Shown: positions 1-9,289 of the stretch, in pieces
Position numbering within the stretch: position 1 is the first letter of the stretch
How the letters are laid out: every line of letters starts with the position of its first letter
Assembly: GCA_025917655.1 (NCBI GenBank)
Contig: CP084610.1
Span: 1,178,001 to 1,242,000 of the forward strand
Origin: Chlorella sorokiniana
Lineage: Eukaryota > Chlorophyta > Trebouxiophyceae > Chlorellales > Chlorellaceae
DNA: 64,000 nt
Direction of reading: 5' to 3'
The notes under the pieces: model-generated
Seen by the model: only the letters and a program-made list of their open reading frames with translations
What the model was told of the DNA's origin: nothing
Databases searched by the model: none
Position numbers and translations under genes: made by a program

Positions 1-227
1 TGCTAGATGACATGCTTTGCTGCGCGCGCGCATGTAACACAGCTGAAAGCAGCGCATGAGGGTCTGCGTGCATGGCGGCAAGTAGCGGCGGCGACGTGGC
101 ACACCTTGTGCACGGACAGGATCTGTTCCTTTACGTTGCAAACCTTGTCAAGCACGGCTGCTCGTCGTTTGAATCAGTCGGAGGCTCATAGTCGTGCAGC
201 AAAGGCTTCCTTTCAACAAAGTGCACC

Positions 228-2199
228 ATGAGTTCCTTACGCTCCCTGCTGCACAGCGCATACAAGTCAGCGTCTGAGGCAGTGCTTCCTGTCCGGTCGC
301 AGTCTGCCTTCAAGGAAAAGGGGGTGAGCGCGGCCAGTCCTTCATACCGCTCTGCCTTCGTTACGCGTCAGGGCCGCCCTGGGGATTTCCAAGGCCTTCC
401 AGTGGGTGTTTACAGCTCCCTTGCGCAAGCCGACAGACGCCTTGGTCGGTGCTGCCTCCGCCGCCAACCCGCCCCACCTGTTGGCTGGCCACCCTGTGCA
501 GGTGCTCACCCCAGCCGAGTTTGTGGCGGCAGGGGACTACCTGGTGAGCACATGTCCCACCTGGAGCTGGGAGGCAGGCGATCCCAAGAAATCCCGTTCC
601 TACCTGCCGCCAAACAAGCAGTTCCTGATCACGCGCAACGGTGGGTGCTGTGGCAGCCGCTGCTGCCGGTGTTGGCGGCCTTTGCTTCCCTCTGCCTGCC
701 ACTCAACTGTGCTGGTGTATGGTGCTGGTGTATGCGCGTCTGGGTACCGTGCTGCTTGCGGCTGCCCGCTGCACCACGGAGCCTGTGAGCTGGCCATCTT
801 CCGCTGCCGCCTGCAGTGCCTTGCCTGCGGCGGGCCGCCGCTGTGGAGGAGTATGGCGAGCGGCAGGAGCAGGAGGTGGAGGCGGATGAGCAGGGGGACG
901 GCTGGCTGACGGCGGATCCAGCGGCCGCGGGCGCGGCGCCCCGGCGCCACCACCACCAACGCCGACGGCTTTGAGGAGGTGCCCTGCATCGACGAAGAGC
1001 CCGGGGGCAGCGGCGGCGTGGCCGACGCCGCGGCGGCCAGCGACTCGGCGGCGGCGGCGGCCGACGACGAGGATGTGCCTGACATTGCTGACTTGGACCT
1101 GGAGGAGGAAGAGGAGGATGTGGTGGGTGGGCGGGGTGGGCAGGAACGCGGCAAACTGGTGCTAGTTCGCCGCACACGCTGCAGGATGGGGTGGGGGCGT
1201 AGGCAGCTGCGCTGGGGTCGCCGCCCGCTCCTCATAGCGCTGCCCCATATGCCGCCGCCGCCCCTCTGCCCCGCTCTTGCAGGCGGCGCTGCGGCCGGGG
1301 CCTGCCGGCGGCGGCGAGGGGGACCACATTGTGCGCACCCGCACCTACGACCTCCTAATCACCTACGACAAGCACTACGCGGTGGGTTGCTTTGTCTCTG
1401 TCCTAAAAAGAGAAAAAGAAAGTAGGAGGGTGGGGGAGGGGGGCGGAAACCCGTGTGGGGGTGGGAGGCCAGGCAGCCACCTCCGCATACTTTGCAGTAC
1501 GGATGTCTTATCATGATGCCCCCCCCAGGTGCCCCGCTTCTGGCTGGTGGGCTACGGCGAGGACCGCGCGCCGCTGACCCCCGCCCAGGTGCTGGAGGAC
1601 GTGAGCGAGGAGCACGCGCGCAAGACGGTCACCATGGAGCCTCACCCGCACGGCGCCGCCGGGGTGCAGGTGCGCTGGGGGCGGCGGACGTCCTCCAAGC
1701 AGACTGGCAGCTTGCGACGGTGCCTGCTGCCTGTACGCTGCACGCTGGCTGGTTCGTTGGGGTTGGTGGTCCATGGCAGGGCTTGCCTGCAGCTTTTATT
1801 GCCCGCCAGCTTGCGCAGCGACTCTGCTGCACGCCTGACAATGCACCCCGCTCCTGCCGCCCCTCCCTGCAGGCCGCCTCCATCCACCCCTGCCAGCACG
1901 CCAACGTGATGCTCAAGCTGGCGGAGCGGGTGACGGGCGAGGGGCGGGAGTTTGAGGTGGAGCGGTGAGGCAGGCCGCTGGTGCCCTGCGGTCGGCCGCC
2001 GCATCCCAGGCCGGGCAGCTGCGGCTGCCGCATCCGCGCCCTGCAGCAAGCAAGCCTGCACATGGTTCCTCAACTGCCCTGGGCCCTTCGCTTTGCCTCC
2101 CTGTGCAGCTACCTGGTCCTGTTCCTCAAGTTCATCGCCTCGGTGGTGCCCACCATCGAGTACGACTACACCATGGCTGCCGGAGGGGGAGACGCCTAG
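228..2199 (+). CDS. ATG3: Autophagy-related protein 3 (E2-like Atg8 conjugase)
   Basis: Atg3 is the E2-like enzyme that passes Atg8 from Atg7 to phosphatidylethanolamine during autophagosome formation. Seven exons can be read: 228-323, 502-640, 817 to about 1121, 1283-1380, 1529-1669, 1873-1964 and 2109-2199. Family landmarks appear in order: N-terminal SAFKEKG then [28 protein letters not shown], an acidic flexible stretch (EEEEED), [42 protein letters not shown], the catalytic-cysteine motif IHPCQHA, and the C-terminal [18 protein letters not shown]. The ATG at 228 is chosen because the protein then begins with the expected membrane-sensing amphipathic helix. The frame slips by one base near the C-run at 939-942, probably a sequence error. 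Identification is firm; the exact ends of exon 3 are less so. Confidence 0.93.
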
Positions 2200-2925
2200 C
2201 GGGGCGTGGGCCTTAGGCGGCGCGACCCGGCTGCCAAGGCGACTCTTTGTATTCTGTACCACACAGGCTTGTAGAGTAGCTGCCTGCTACAGGCAATTCC
2301 CCTTTCTTATCCGCTGCACACTGCAACCCGGCCGGCTGAGTAACGGCCAGAGCGGTTTGCCAAGCCCACCTCGACCGTCAGGCAGCACAAGGCACAGAGA
2401 TGCAGTGTATATGCTGCCATGTCTTATACATTCCTGCCGTTCAGATAATCTCCTCAGGCTCCTGAATGCTTGCACGGCAGAGGCTTACAGGTTGCCACCC
2501 GGTTGGGCCCAGCACCTGTCCACGCTGGCGCTGCCGCCGTTCTGCCCGCCTTGGCCGGCTAGCCCGTTTTGCCCATGCGTCCCTTCTGAGTGCTGTAAAC
2601 ACCCATTAGCTTTGTTTCCGGCCAATGATGTCGGCAGTAGGGACCAGCGGACGGATACGTTCCTGGTCGTCCTGTCCATCAACCCCTTGCTTTCCTCCAC
2701 ACATGCCTGGTGCGTCAGGCACAGGTCCAGCTCTACAAAGGCTGTCGGACCCTCGCGTTTTAATCGCGTTTCCCCTTTCCATTCTTTGTGAGTTGTGTTT
2801 AGTGAGTGTCCGCTGGCAGGCCTGCTGTTGTTCGCCGCCCTCCCAGTCTTCCCTCGCAGCGCCCTCCGTTGACCCGCGCTCCCCGCACAGCTTGCCCCGC
2901 GTGGCATCTATCCCAGTTAGAAAAC
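2200..2925. other. ATG3 3' UTR and expansin-1 upstream region
   Basis: No gene seen. The first part is probably ATG3 3' UTR up to the TGTAA at 2594; the rest would be promoter and 5' UTR of the expansin-like gene starting at 2926. Base composition is less GC-rich than the flanking exons, as expected for non-coding DNA here. Longer open frames across it lack recognisable protein content. Confidence 0.5.
2594..2598 (+). terminator. TGTAA poly(A) signal for ATG3
   Basis: TGTAA, the usual chlorophyte polyadenylation signal, lies about 395 bases after the ATG3 stop. It is the first one on this strand after the gene that I saw. Confidence 0.5.
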
Positions 2926-5132
2926 ATGCAGACTGCAGCTAACGCAACCCGATGCCTGCGGTGGGTCTGTCTGACCCTGCTGCTGGGTGCGGCACTGGTT
3001 GCGCAGCCTGCCGCTGCGGTGAAGGGCATCTCTGACTGGAGCAGCGGCCTCATCACCCACTTTGGCGGCGCCCAGGACGGTGAGGAGGGCCTTGGGAGGC
3101 TGCAGGTGTTGGGGTTCGAATGGGTCGGCGTGGCCGCCGCCGTCATGCTGGCGCCTTGCACCAACACCCCCATTGAAAACTCAAACGCTGGTGTCGGCCA
3201 CCTGTGTGCAGGCATGGACCCCAGCTCGCCTTCCTTCGGCACCAAGGAAGGTGCCTGCGGTTACGGCATGATCCCCAAGCAGCAGGTGTGCACGATGCTA
3301 TGCCATGCGGCACACAAAGAGGCTGGGCTGCATGACCCCATGCACGAGCGTTGCCTCGCCCCTGCTCACATCTGCCACCAGCCCCTCCCCTGCCGTGCCA
3401 CCCCACAGTATCCCTACTTCTCCACGGCGGCGCTCTCCCCATCCAACAAGTTTTTCAAGGCTGACCCCATGGGCGGCTGCGGGCAGTGCTTCCAGATCCA
3501 GTGTGTCGACAAACGCAGCGGTGAGGAGCCCATCTCTGCTGCTCGTTTGTGCATGCAGGCGTGCGCACGCCACTCTGCATGCAAGAGATGTTGCGCTCCT
3601 CCGACCCCATGCATGCCTTTGCCCCTGACGCTCCAGGCGTGTGCAAGACCGACGACGCCGGCAAGCCGCTCTCCATCATCGCCATGATCTCCGACAAGTG
3701 CCCCGAGTGCGGCACCGACCACATTGACGTACAGAGCCTCTCCTTTGCCAAGGTGGGGCGCCTGCGAGAAGGGGGTCAAAGCCAGGGAAGCTCTCAAACG
3801 ACCTGAGACTTGACTTGCAGCGCACTGCTTGGTGGCATAACAACCCCAACTCCATTCCTGCTTTAATTTGTGCTTTTTTTTTTTCATGTCCTGCGCCCAT
3901 CCCCGCAGCTTGCCGACCCCGGCATCGGCCGCATCGATGTGCAGTACCGGCGGGTGGAGTGTGCGCCGCCCTCTGACATGCAGGTGGGGCCTGCCTGGCT
4001 GCCCTGCAAAGCATGATGCTGTGGCGTTCTGGCGCCCTGCAAACCTCCAGCTGTAGTGGAACCCTGCAGGCATCAACTGCTCACCACGGTCTTGTCACCT
4101 AACCTCTCCCTCTCGCCTCCAGGTCGCTGTGATGGATTTCCGCGGCCAGGGCGCCTGGATCCGCCTCTCCATCACCGACAGCGGCGGCTATGCCGCGGTG
4201 AGGTCTGTGTCGGTCAAAGGCAGCAGCGGCGACTGGAAGCCCATGACCAACTCCTGGGGCGCCACCTGGGAGATGCCCTCCTCCCCTCCCCCGCCCCTCT
4301 CCTTCAAGGTGAGTTCCCCGTGTAGGCAATGTGTGAGTGCCGTCTTCTTCATTGCTGTCGCCTCGTTCCCGGCTCTGCCTTAGTTGGCCTGGCGTGCCCG
4401 TCTCACAGGTGCTGCTGCTGTACCCCATTGTACCACTCTGCAGATTGTGGGCGAGGATGGTGAGGAGCTGACGGCCACCGACGTGGTGAAGCAGCCCGGC
4501 GGCATCAACGGCGGCGTCAACGGCCCCGATCCACCTTCTCCACCAACGTGCAGTTCACCATCACCGACCCAGCCTTTGGCAAGGTGAGCTGGCGGTGGCC
4601 AAAAACACAGGGTCTTGCGTGGCTCGCCCTGCCTGGAAAGAGCTTGCTGCCGGGCGGAAGCAGGGCCACGCATCCACTCCATCTGCATGCATGTGCACAA
4701 CGGCCGCTGACCTGTGTCCAGCACCCCTCCCGCATCCCCTCCTGCTGCAGGTCCAGGCCTTTGACGGCCCCTCCGACCCCATGCTGGTCACCTCCAAGAC
4801 CCCTGGCGCCGACGGCGCCCAGCCAGCAGCGCCTCTGGCAACGCTTCTGCCAGCTCCGACTCCGCCACTGAAGCCAGCGGCAAGAATGCCACCCAGCCAG
4901 CCTCCACCTCCTCCTCCGCTCCCTCCAGCTGCAAGGACCTGCCCACCCCCGAGGGCCACACCTGCCAGCAGCAGAAGGACTGGGGCAAGTGCGGCGCCGA
5001 CTTCATCAAGACCAACGGCTACTGCAAGGCCACCTGCGGCGCCTGCGGGGCTCCTCCAGCAACGGCGGCGACAAGAAGGTGCAGGCCTTCAGCGGGCAGT
5101 CAGGCCGCAAGATGCTGCAGCGTGAGCAGTGA
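2926..5132 (+). CDS. Expansin-like protein: DPBB + CBM63-like domain + one six-Cys module
   Basis: Probably a secreted, non-hydrolytic wall-loosening or polysaccharide-binding protein. An N-terminal signal peptide (RWVCLTLLLGAALVAQPAAA) is followed by an expansin double-psi beta-barrel: GACGYGM, AALSPSNKFF, GGCGQCFQIQCVD, ISDKCPECGTDHIDV, SFAKLADPGIG and YRRVEC. The usual HFD is HID here. A CBM63-like second domain follows (VAVMDFRGQGAWIRL, WKPMTNSWGATWEM, LSFKIVGEDGEEL). After a Ser/Ala linker comes a six-cysteine module (CKDLP, HTCQQQKDWGKC, GYCKATCGAC), then a tail KKVQAFSG shared with the genes in the palindrome. About eight exons: 2926-3079, 3212-3285, 3409-3520, 3637-3752, about 3909-3983, about 4123-4309, 4444 on, and a last exon from about 4750. 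Single-base frame slips occur near 4524-4527, about 4825 and about 5045. Family assignment is good; the ligand is unknown. Confidence 0.85.
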
Positions 5133-5472
5133 GCCCTGCGGGAAAACTACCTACCTGTCTCCTTTCATTGATTTTTACCCATCCCTCCCGAACTGTTCTT
5201 GTGTCAGGGCTGCAACATGAGCCCTGCGTAGTGTACCGTTCCTCTGCTTTTAGTGGTACCCATTTCCGCGCTCAATTGTCAAAACAACGTCAAGCCCCCT
5301 ACCTTGCTCCCTGGCGTTACCACAGCCGCCTTTCGCATTCCCCTTCAATGCTTGCTTGCAAAACGGAAAATCTCCCCATTCACACACCTGCCTGATGCTG
5401 CAAGCGCCCTGCAATTCCCTCCGCCGCTGCTCATGGCATTCCTTGATGGCTGCTTTGCACAGGAGTCCAAAG

Positions 5473-5477
5473 TGTAA
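5473..5477 (+). terminator. TGTAA poly(A) signal for expansin-1
   Basis: TGTAA about 340 bases after the stop at 5132 and about 80 bases before the start of the inverted duplication, so the expansin-1 transcript probably ends outside the palindrome. Confidence 0.5.
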
Positions 5478-5558
5478 GACAAAGCTGCCCATCATCTGAG
5501 TCCAAAAGTTCCCATTGATTCTAAGTCATGCGGCGGCGGCATGATGGGCGTGATGGGC

Positions 5559-6073
5559 AGCGGTGTGCCCACAGGCCCCTTTTGCTGCAGTGAGATGAGG
5601 GATGTACCTGTGAGTTTCCAGCCCACCCAGCCCTCCTCTCCCTTTGCCCGCTCCTGGATCTCCCCACCCGCCCATTGCAGATGTTCTCTGGCGGTGGCGC
5701 TGGCGGCGGGGGTGCTGGCGGCGGCCTGGCGGGCCTCATGAATGCGATGGGGCCCCTGATGGGAGAAGTGCTGGGTGGAGGAGGGCCGGCACCACCCGCA
5801 CCTGGCATTCCAGGCGTGCGCAGCGCGCGCACCCAGGCCCCTGCCAGCCTGGACGATGTGCTCTCTGCTGCACTTTCCCCAGAGGAGGCTCAGCACTGGA
5901 AAGAAGCCATTGAAGCAGATAGCGAGCGGCAGCGGATGCAAGGCGAGCCCCGCCAGCCCTTCAGCGACGCATACCTGGCGGCCCTGCCGCCCAAGACGGC
6001 CAGCAGCTTGCTGCGACTTAAAGACGACAGCGGTGATGGCGAGGAGGGAGAGGAGCAGGTGCATCAGCAGTGA
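5559..6073 (+). pseudogene. Severed 3' end of a BAG6-like gene
   Basis: The last exon (about 5681-6073) reads MFSGGGAGGGGAGGG, LMNAMGPLMGEVLGG, SLDDVLSAALSPEEAQHW, ending QPFSDAYLAALPPK and an acidic tail to the stop at 6073. This nearly matches the C terminus of the full BAG6-like gene in the opposite arm (11854 on). Upstream of about 5556 the other exons are missing, with expansin-1's 3' region instead. It has no start or ubiquitin-like domain and is therefore a duplication fragment, although its last exon is still open. Confidence 0.85.
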
Positions 6074-6158
6074 GGTTCAAAGGGAGGACACTGCCTGTGT
6101 GGACTGCTCTGCTCTCTTGTTCTTCCCTCTTTGACCATTGCGTGGACGGCGGGCGTGT

Positions 6159-6163
6159 TACAT
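6159..6163 (-). terminator. TGTAA poly(A) signal for expansin-2
   Basis: TGTAA on the minus strand, about 260 bases past the expansin-2 stop, mirrored at 11766-11770 in the other arm. It sits just beyond the BAG6 fragment stop at 6073, so the expansin transcript may approach or overlap the BAG6-derived 3' end. Confidence 0.5.
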
Positions 6164-6423
6164 CTGGCTGTTTCAAGCTGCCGACTGTGAACATCACCAC
6201 TCTGTCAATATCATTGCAAGTACGAAGTGCGCAAGGGGCGGAGGCCACGGGCGGGAGGCATGGAGGGATAGCAGGGAGGGGTTGCGAGTGGGCGGCAGAG
6301 AGGGTGGCAGACAGTCAGTGAGAGCAAGGCAAGCATGCGTGTGCAGAGCAGGCGAGGGAGGGATGCAGCACACCGTTACGCAGTGGCAGGGGGACATTTG
6401 ATGAAATGAACCTTGTCGAGCAG

Positions 6424-8631
6424 TCAGCCGCTGCTGCTGTCGGACTTGGAGCTGGCCTGCACCTTCTTCTCACTGCCGCAGCGGCCGCAGGTGCGCTGGC
6501 AGTAGCCGCCGCTCTTGATGTAGCCGTCGTCGCACTTGCCCCAGGCCTTCTGCTGGGAGCAGCCAGCCTCGCCGGGGGAGCCTTGTCGCCGCAGCTGCTG
6601 CCAGAGTCGCTGCTGGCGCTGCTCTTGCTGCTGCTGGAGCCACCGCCGCTGCTGGCGCTGGAGCTCGAGCTGCTGGAGGCGCTGCCAGACAGCAGCTTGC
6701 AGCGGCCGCAGGTGGCGCGGCAGTAGTTTCCAGACAGCAGCCAGGGCTGGGAGCACTGCTTGTTGTCCTGGAAGAGGAGAGGGCAGGCGGGAAGTCTTAA
6801 GAACTGCCGAGGAAAGGAAGCAGTGCTGCCTGGACAGCTGAGGAGTGCAGGGTACGGAGACAAGATGGGTAATGGATGCAGGCGGGCAACACAACAACGG
6901 CCGTCCACCCCAGGCGGAGCGCTGCCCCAGCCCACCTTCTGTTGCTTGCAGGTGCTGCCCTTGGGGGCGACATCAGTGCAGCCGTTGTCGCTGGAGGTGG
7001 AGGAGGAGGCGGAGGCGGAGGCGGAGGCAGAGGAGGAGGATTGCACGCCGCCATTCTTGCTCAGCACCTCGCCCTTGGTCACCACCTTGCTGGCAGGCTT
7101 GTCTCCGCGTAGGGGGTCAGGGCGCCTGCACCAGGAGACCAGGTTCGGGTTGTGGGCATCGCTCAACGTGGGGATCGTTGCACAATGAGTGGGCACGACT
7201 TGGCCAGACCTGCAGCTCTGCGTTCACCCAGCGGGCACAGCACAGCATTCCTTCCCCTCCCTCACAGATTCCTGCCCACCCACCTTGTCGCGCGCCATCG
7301 CTGTCGAAGCGCATCACCAGCTTCTGCTGGTACACGTCTTCCAGGTCGTCGGGGCGTAAGGGCTGCCGGATGCGCCAAAGCGGGAGGGGTGCTCCGAGGG
7401 CGGCATCTTGGTGGGCCCGTCGGGGGCGGGGTTTGAGGGGCGGTGTCGCATGGCACGCGGCGCCACTCAATGGCCGCCAAGCCCTGCTTCACATCGGCAA
7501 TCTTCTCAAAGGCCCTGTGGAAAAGGGGCGGGAGGGAGTAACGGGCGGAGGGCAAGCTCATTAGCGCGCTTTGGCGGAGGCGAGTTGCAGCGCGGCAGCC
7601 AAACCATGCGCCGCACTGACACGCTGGCCTTCCTGCTCACCAGATGGACAAGTCAAAGTGGGTACCCTGGGTGTTGCTATTGTCGCCGCAGCACCAGCGC
7701 TTGTTGCTGTAGGCGTTGCCGGGGTAGTTGCACGGGCCTGCAGGTGGAGAGGGGCGGTTGAGGATAAGTGTGGTGCTCACGAGACAGGCATTGGCCTTGA
7801 GGCCAGCAAACACAAAGCCAAAACCGCCTGCTGTGCTTGCGCAGCCTGGCCGGCAGCGCCTTCCCGCAGCTGCCCTGCTTCCGTGGCAGCCCCCAGCCCC
7901 CACGCACTCACAGTTGTCCACGGTGCGGACCACCACCGAGGCGTCGCCAGCCTTGCACTCCTCACGGGAAAAGGAGTTGCCATAGCCATCAATGACCTTG
8001 GACCGAGGCTGGCAGCGCACCTCGTAGCAGCGACTGCTCGCAGCAGGGAAGGGGGCAGGTTTGGGTCAGTGCAGGACCAAGTAGGCGTGGCAAAGGGTGA
8101 GCGCGGGACGCCCTTGCAGGCTAGAAGACAGGCAGACACCCCACCCTCTCGGCACCCGCACCCACCCGCAGCTGCCTGCAAACGGGGGAGGCATCCGCAA
8201 TGGCAGCCACGTCCCAGCCGGTGCCGATGTTCTTGTACTGGTAGCCAAGGCCGCATGCAGCTGCGCAGGAAGGGTGAGCGGCACGCAAGATGAGCCGACG
8301 GCAAGGTGCAGCGATGCAAGGCGCCCTGCCCAGCTTCAACTGCCCACACATCATCGACTGCACACGGTGGCAGCACCTCTTCTTCTCACCCTTATGGATG
8401 GTCCAGCCATCCAGGCCGTAGTAGGTGGCTCCTGTAGGGAGGGAGGGTTCGACAAAACATCAGGCAAGGAGCTCCCACAATGCTGCCGCCAGCACTGTTG
8501 TGCTCCCAGCACAACCGCCTCTCCCAGTGCAACTCACGTCCTTTGCGCCACTCTCCCTGAGCAGCAGCACTGCCCAGCAGGGCCACCACAAAGAAGCAGA
8601 CCGACAGCATGGATGCCGAGCGTGCGATCAT
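6424..8631 (-). CDS. Expansin-like protein, left-arm copy (DPBB + two six-Cys modules)
   Basis: Mirror copy of expansin-3 (9290-11504); see there for domains. It has the same start, signal peptide (MLSVCFFVVALLGSAAAQ), DPBB core with CYEVRCQP, VVVRTVDNC and THFDLSIWAFEKIAD, Ser-rich linker and two cysteine modules. Differences from the right copy: two bases missing near 8185, in the exon reading ADASPEFAGSCG, which shifts the frame there; one base missing near 7445 (GACACC against GACTACC); but an intact run of five C near 7425 where the right copy has four. A three-base loss removes one Gly after the last cysteine module. As given, the reading frame is broken, but the defects differ from those of its twin, so sequence error is at least as likely as decay. 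Confidence 0.8.
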
Positions 8632-9289
8632 GATGGCTGTTACTATGAGCGCTGTTGCTAAACACAGATACGGCTGAGGCAGGCCTGTGAGCCCAGGGCA
8701 GCGGCTGGGTCAAGTTGAAAGTGCAGGAGTGCTGGGCACGGGGCGGGCAGGGATCCCAGAAGCAAGGGAGAGTGAAATAAAGTGAGTGATTAGCCTGGCA
8801 CAGCGTTATGAACAGCACCCGTTCAAGACAGACCCAGCAGCGTGTCTGGCACGGGTTTCTTCTGCTTTCCACCTTGCATGCATGGCAGCAGCCCACACTG
8901 CATGTCAGCCTTGCGGCAGCCACCTGAGTTAATCCCCTCGCCCCCAGCCCTTGTGGCAGCAGAGTTTAAGTTATAGTTCTCAGTGCAGTCCCCGATGTCA
9001 GGAAGCAGGCAGGCTGACATGCAGTGGGGCTGCTGCCATGCATGCAAGGTGGAAAGCAGAAGAAACCCGTGCCAGACACGCTGCTGGGTCTGTCTTGAAC
9101 GGGTGCTGTTCATAACGCTGTGCCAGGCTAATCACTCACTTTATTTCACTCTCCCTTGCTTCTGGGATCCCTGCCCGCCCCGTGCCCAGCACTCCTGCAC
9201 TTTCAACTTGACCCAGCCGCTGCCCTGGGCTCACAGGCCTGCCTCAGCCGTATCTGTGTTTAGCAACAGCGCTCATAGTAACAGCCATC
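8632..9289. promoter_or_regulatory. Shared palindromic divergent promoter region of expansin-2 and -3
   Basis: The two expansin genes start head to head 658 bases apart, and except for the 99-base spacer the interval is an inverted repeat. Both genes should therefore have near-identical upstream sequence for at least about 280 bases and may be co-regulated. I did not find a clear TATA box. Confidence 0.6.
8912..9010. other. Spacer at the centre of the palindrome
   Basis: About 99 bases of unique sequence between the two arms. No open frame or motif recognised. Such a short spacer would let the arms pair as a long hairpin. Confidence 0.85.

Larger units (their letters stand above)
5556..8911 (+). 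repeat. Left arm of a large inverted duplication
   Basis: This 3.36 kb stretch recurs in reverse complement at 9011-12378. The match is near-perfect through the expansin gene and both its flanks, with scattered substitutions and small indels (for example 2 bases near 8185 and 3 bases near 6480). It looks more diverged in the outermost 100-150 bases. The outer edge is around 5549-5559, where the left side stops matching the BAG6 gene. The inner edge is at about 8911. I saw no terminal repeats, target-site duplication or transposase, so this is a segmental inverted duplication rather than a transposon. Confidence 0.93.

Noticed and set aside
3105-3130. A tRNA B-box-like GGTTCGAAT.
   Set aside because: It lies in an expansin-1 intron, and no cloverleaf or A box can be drawn around it.
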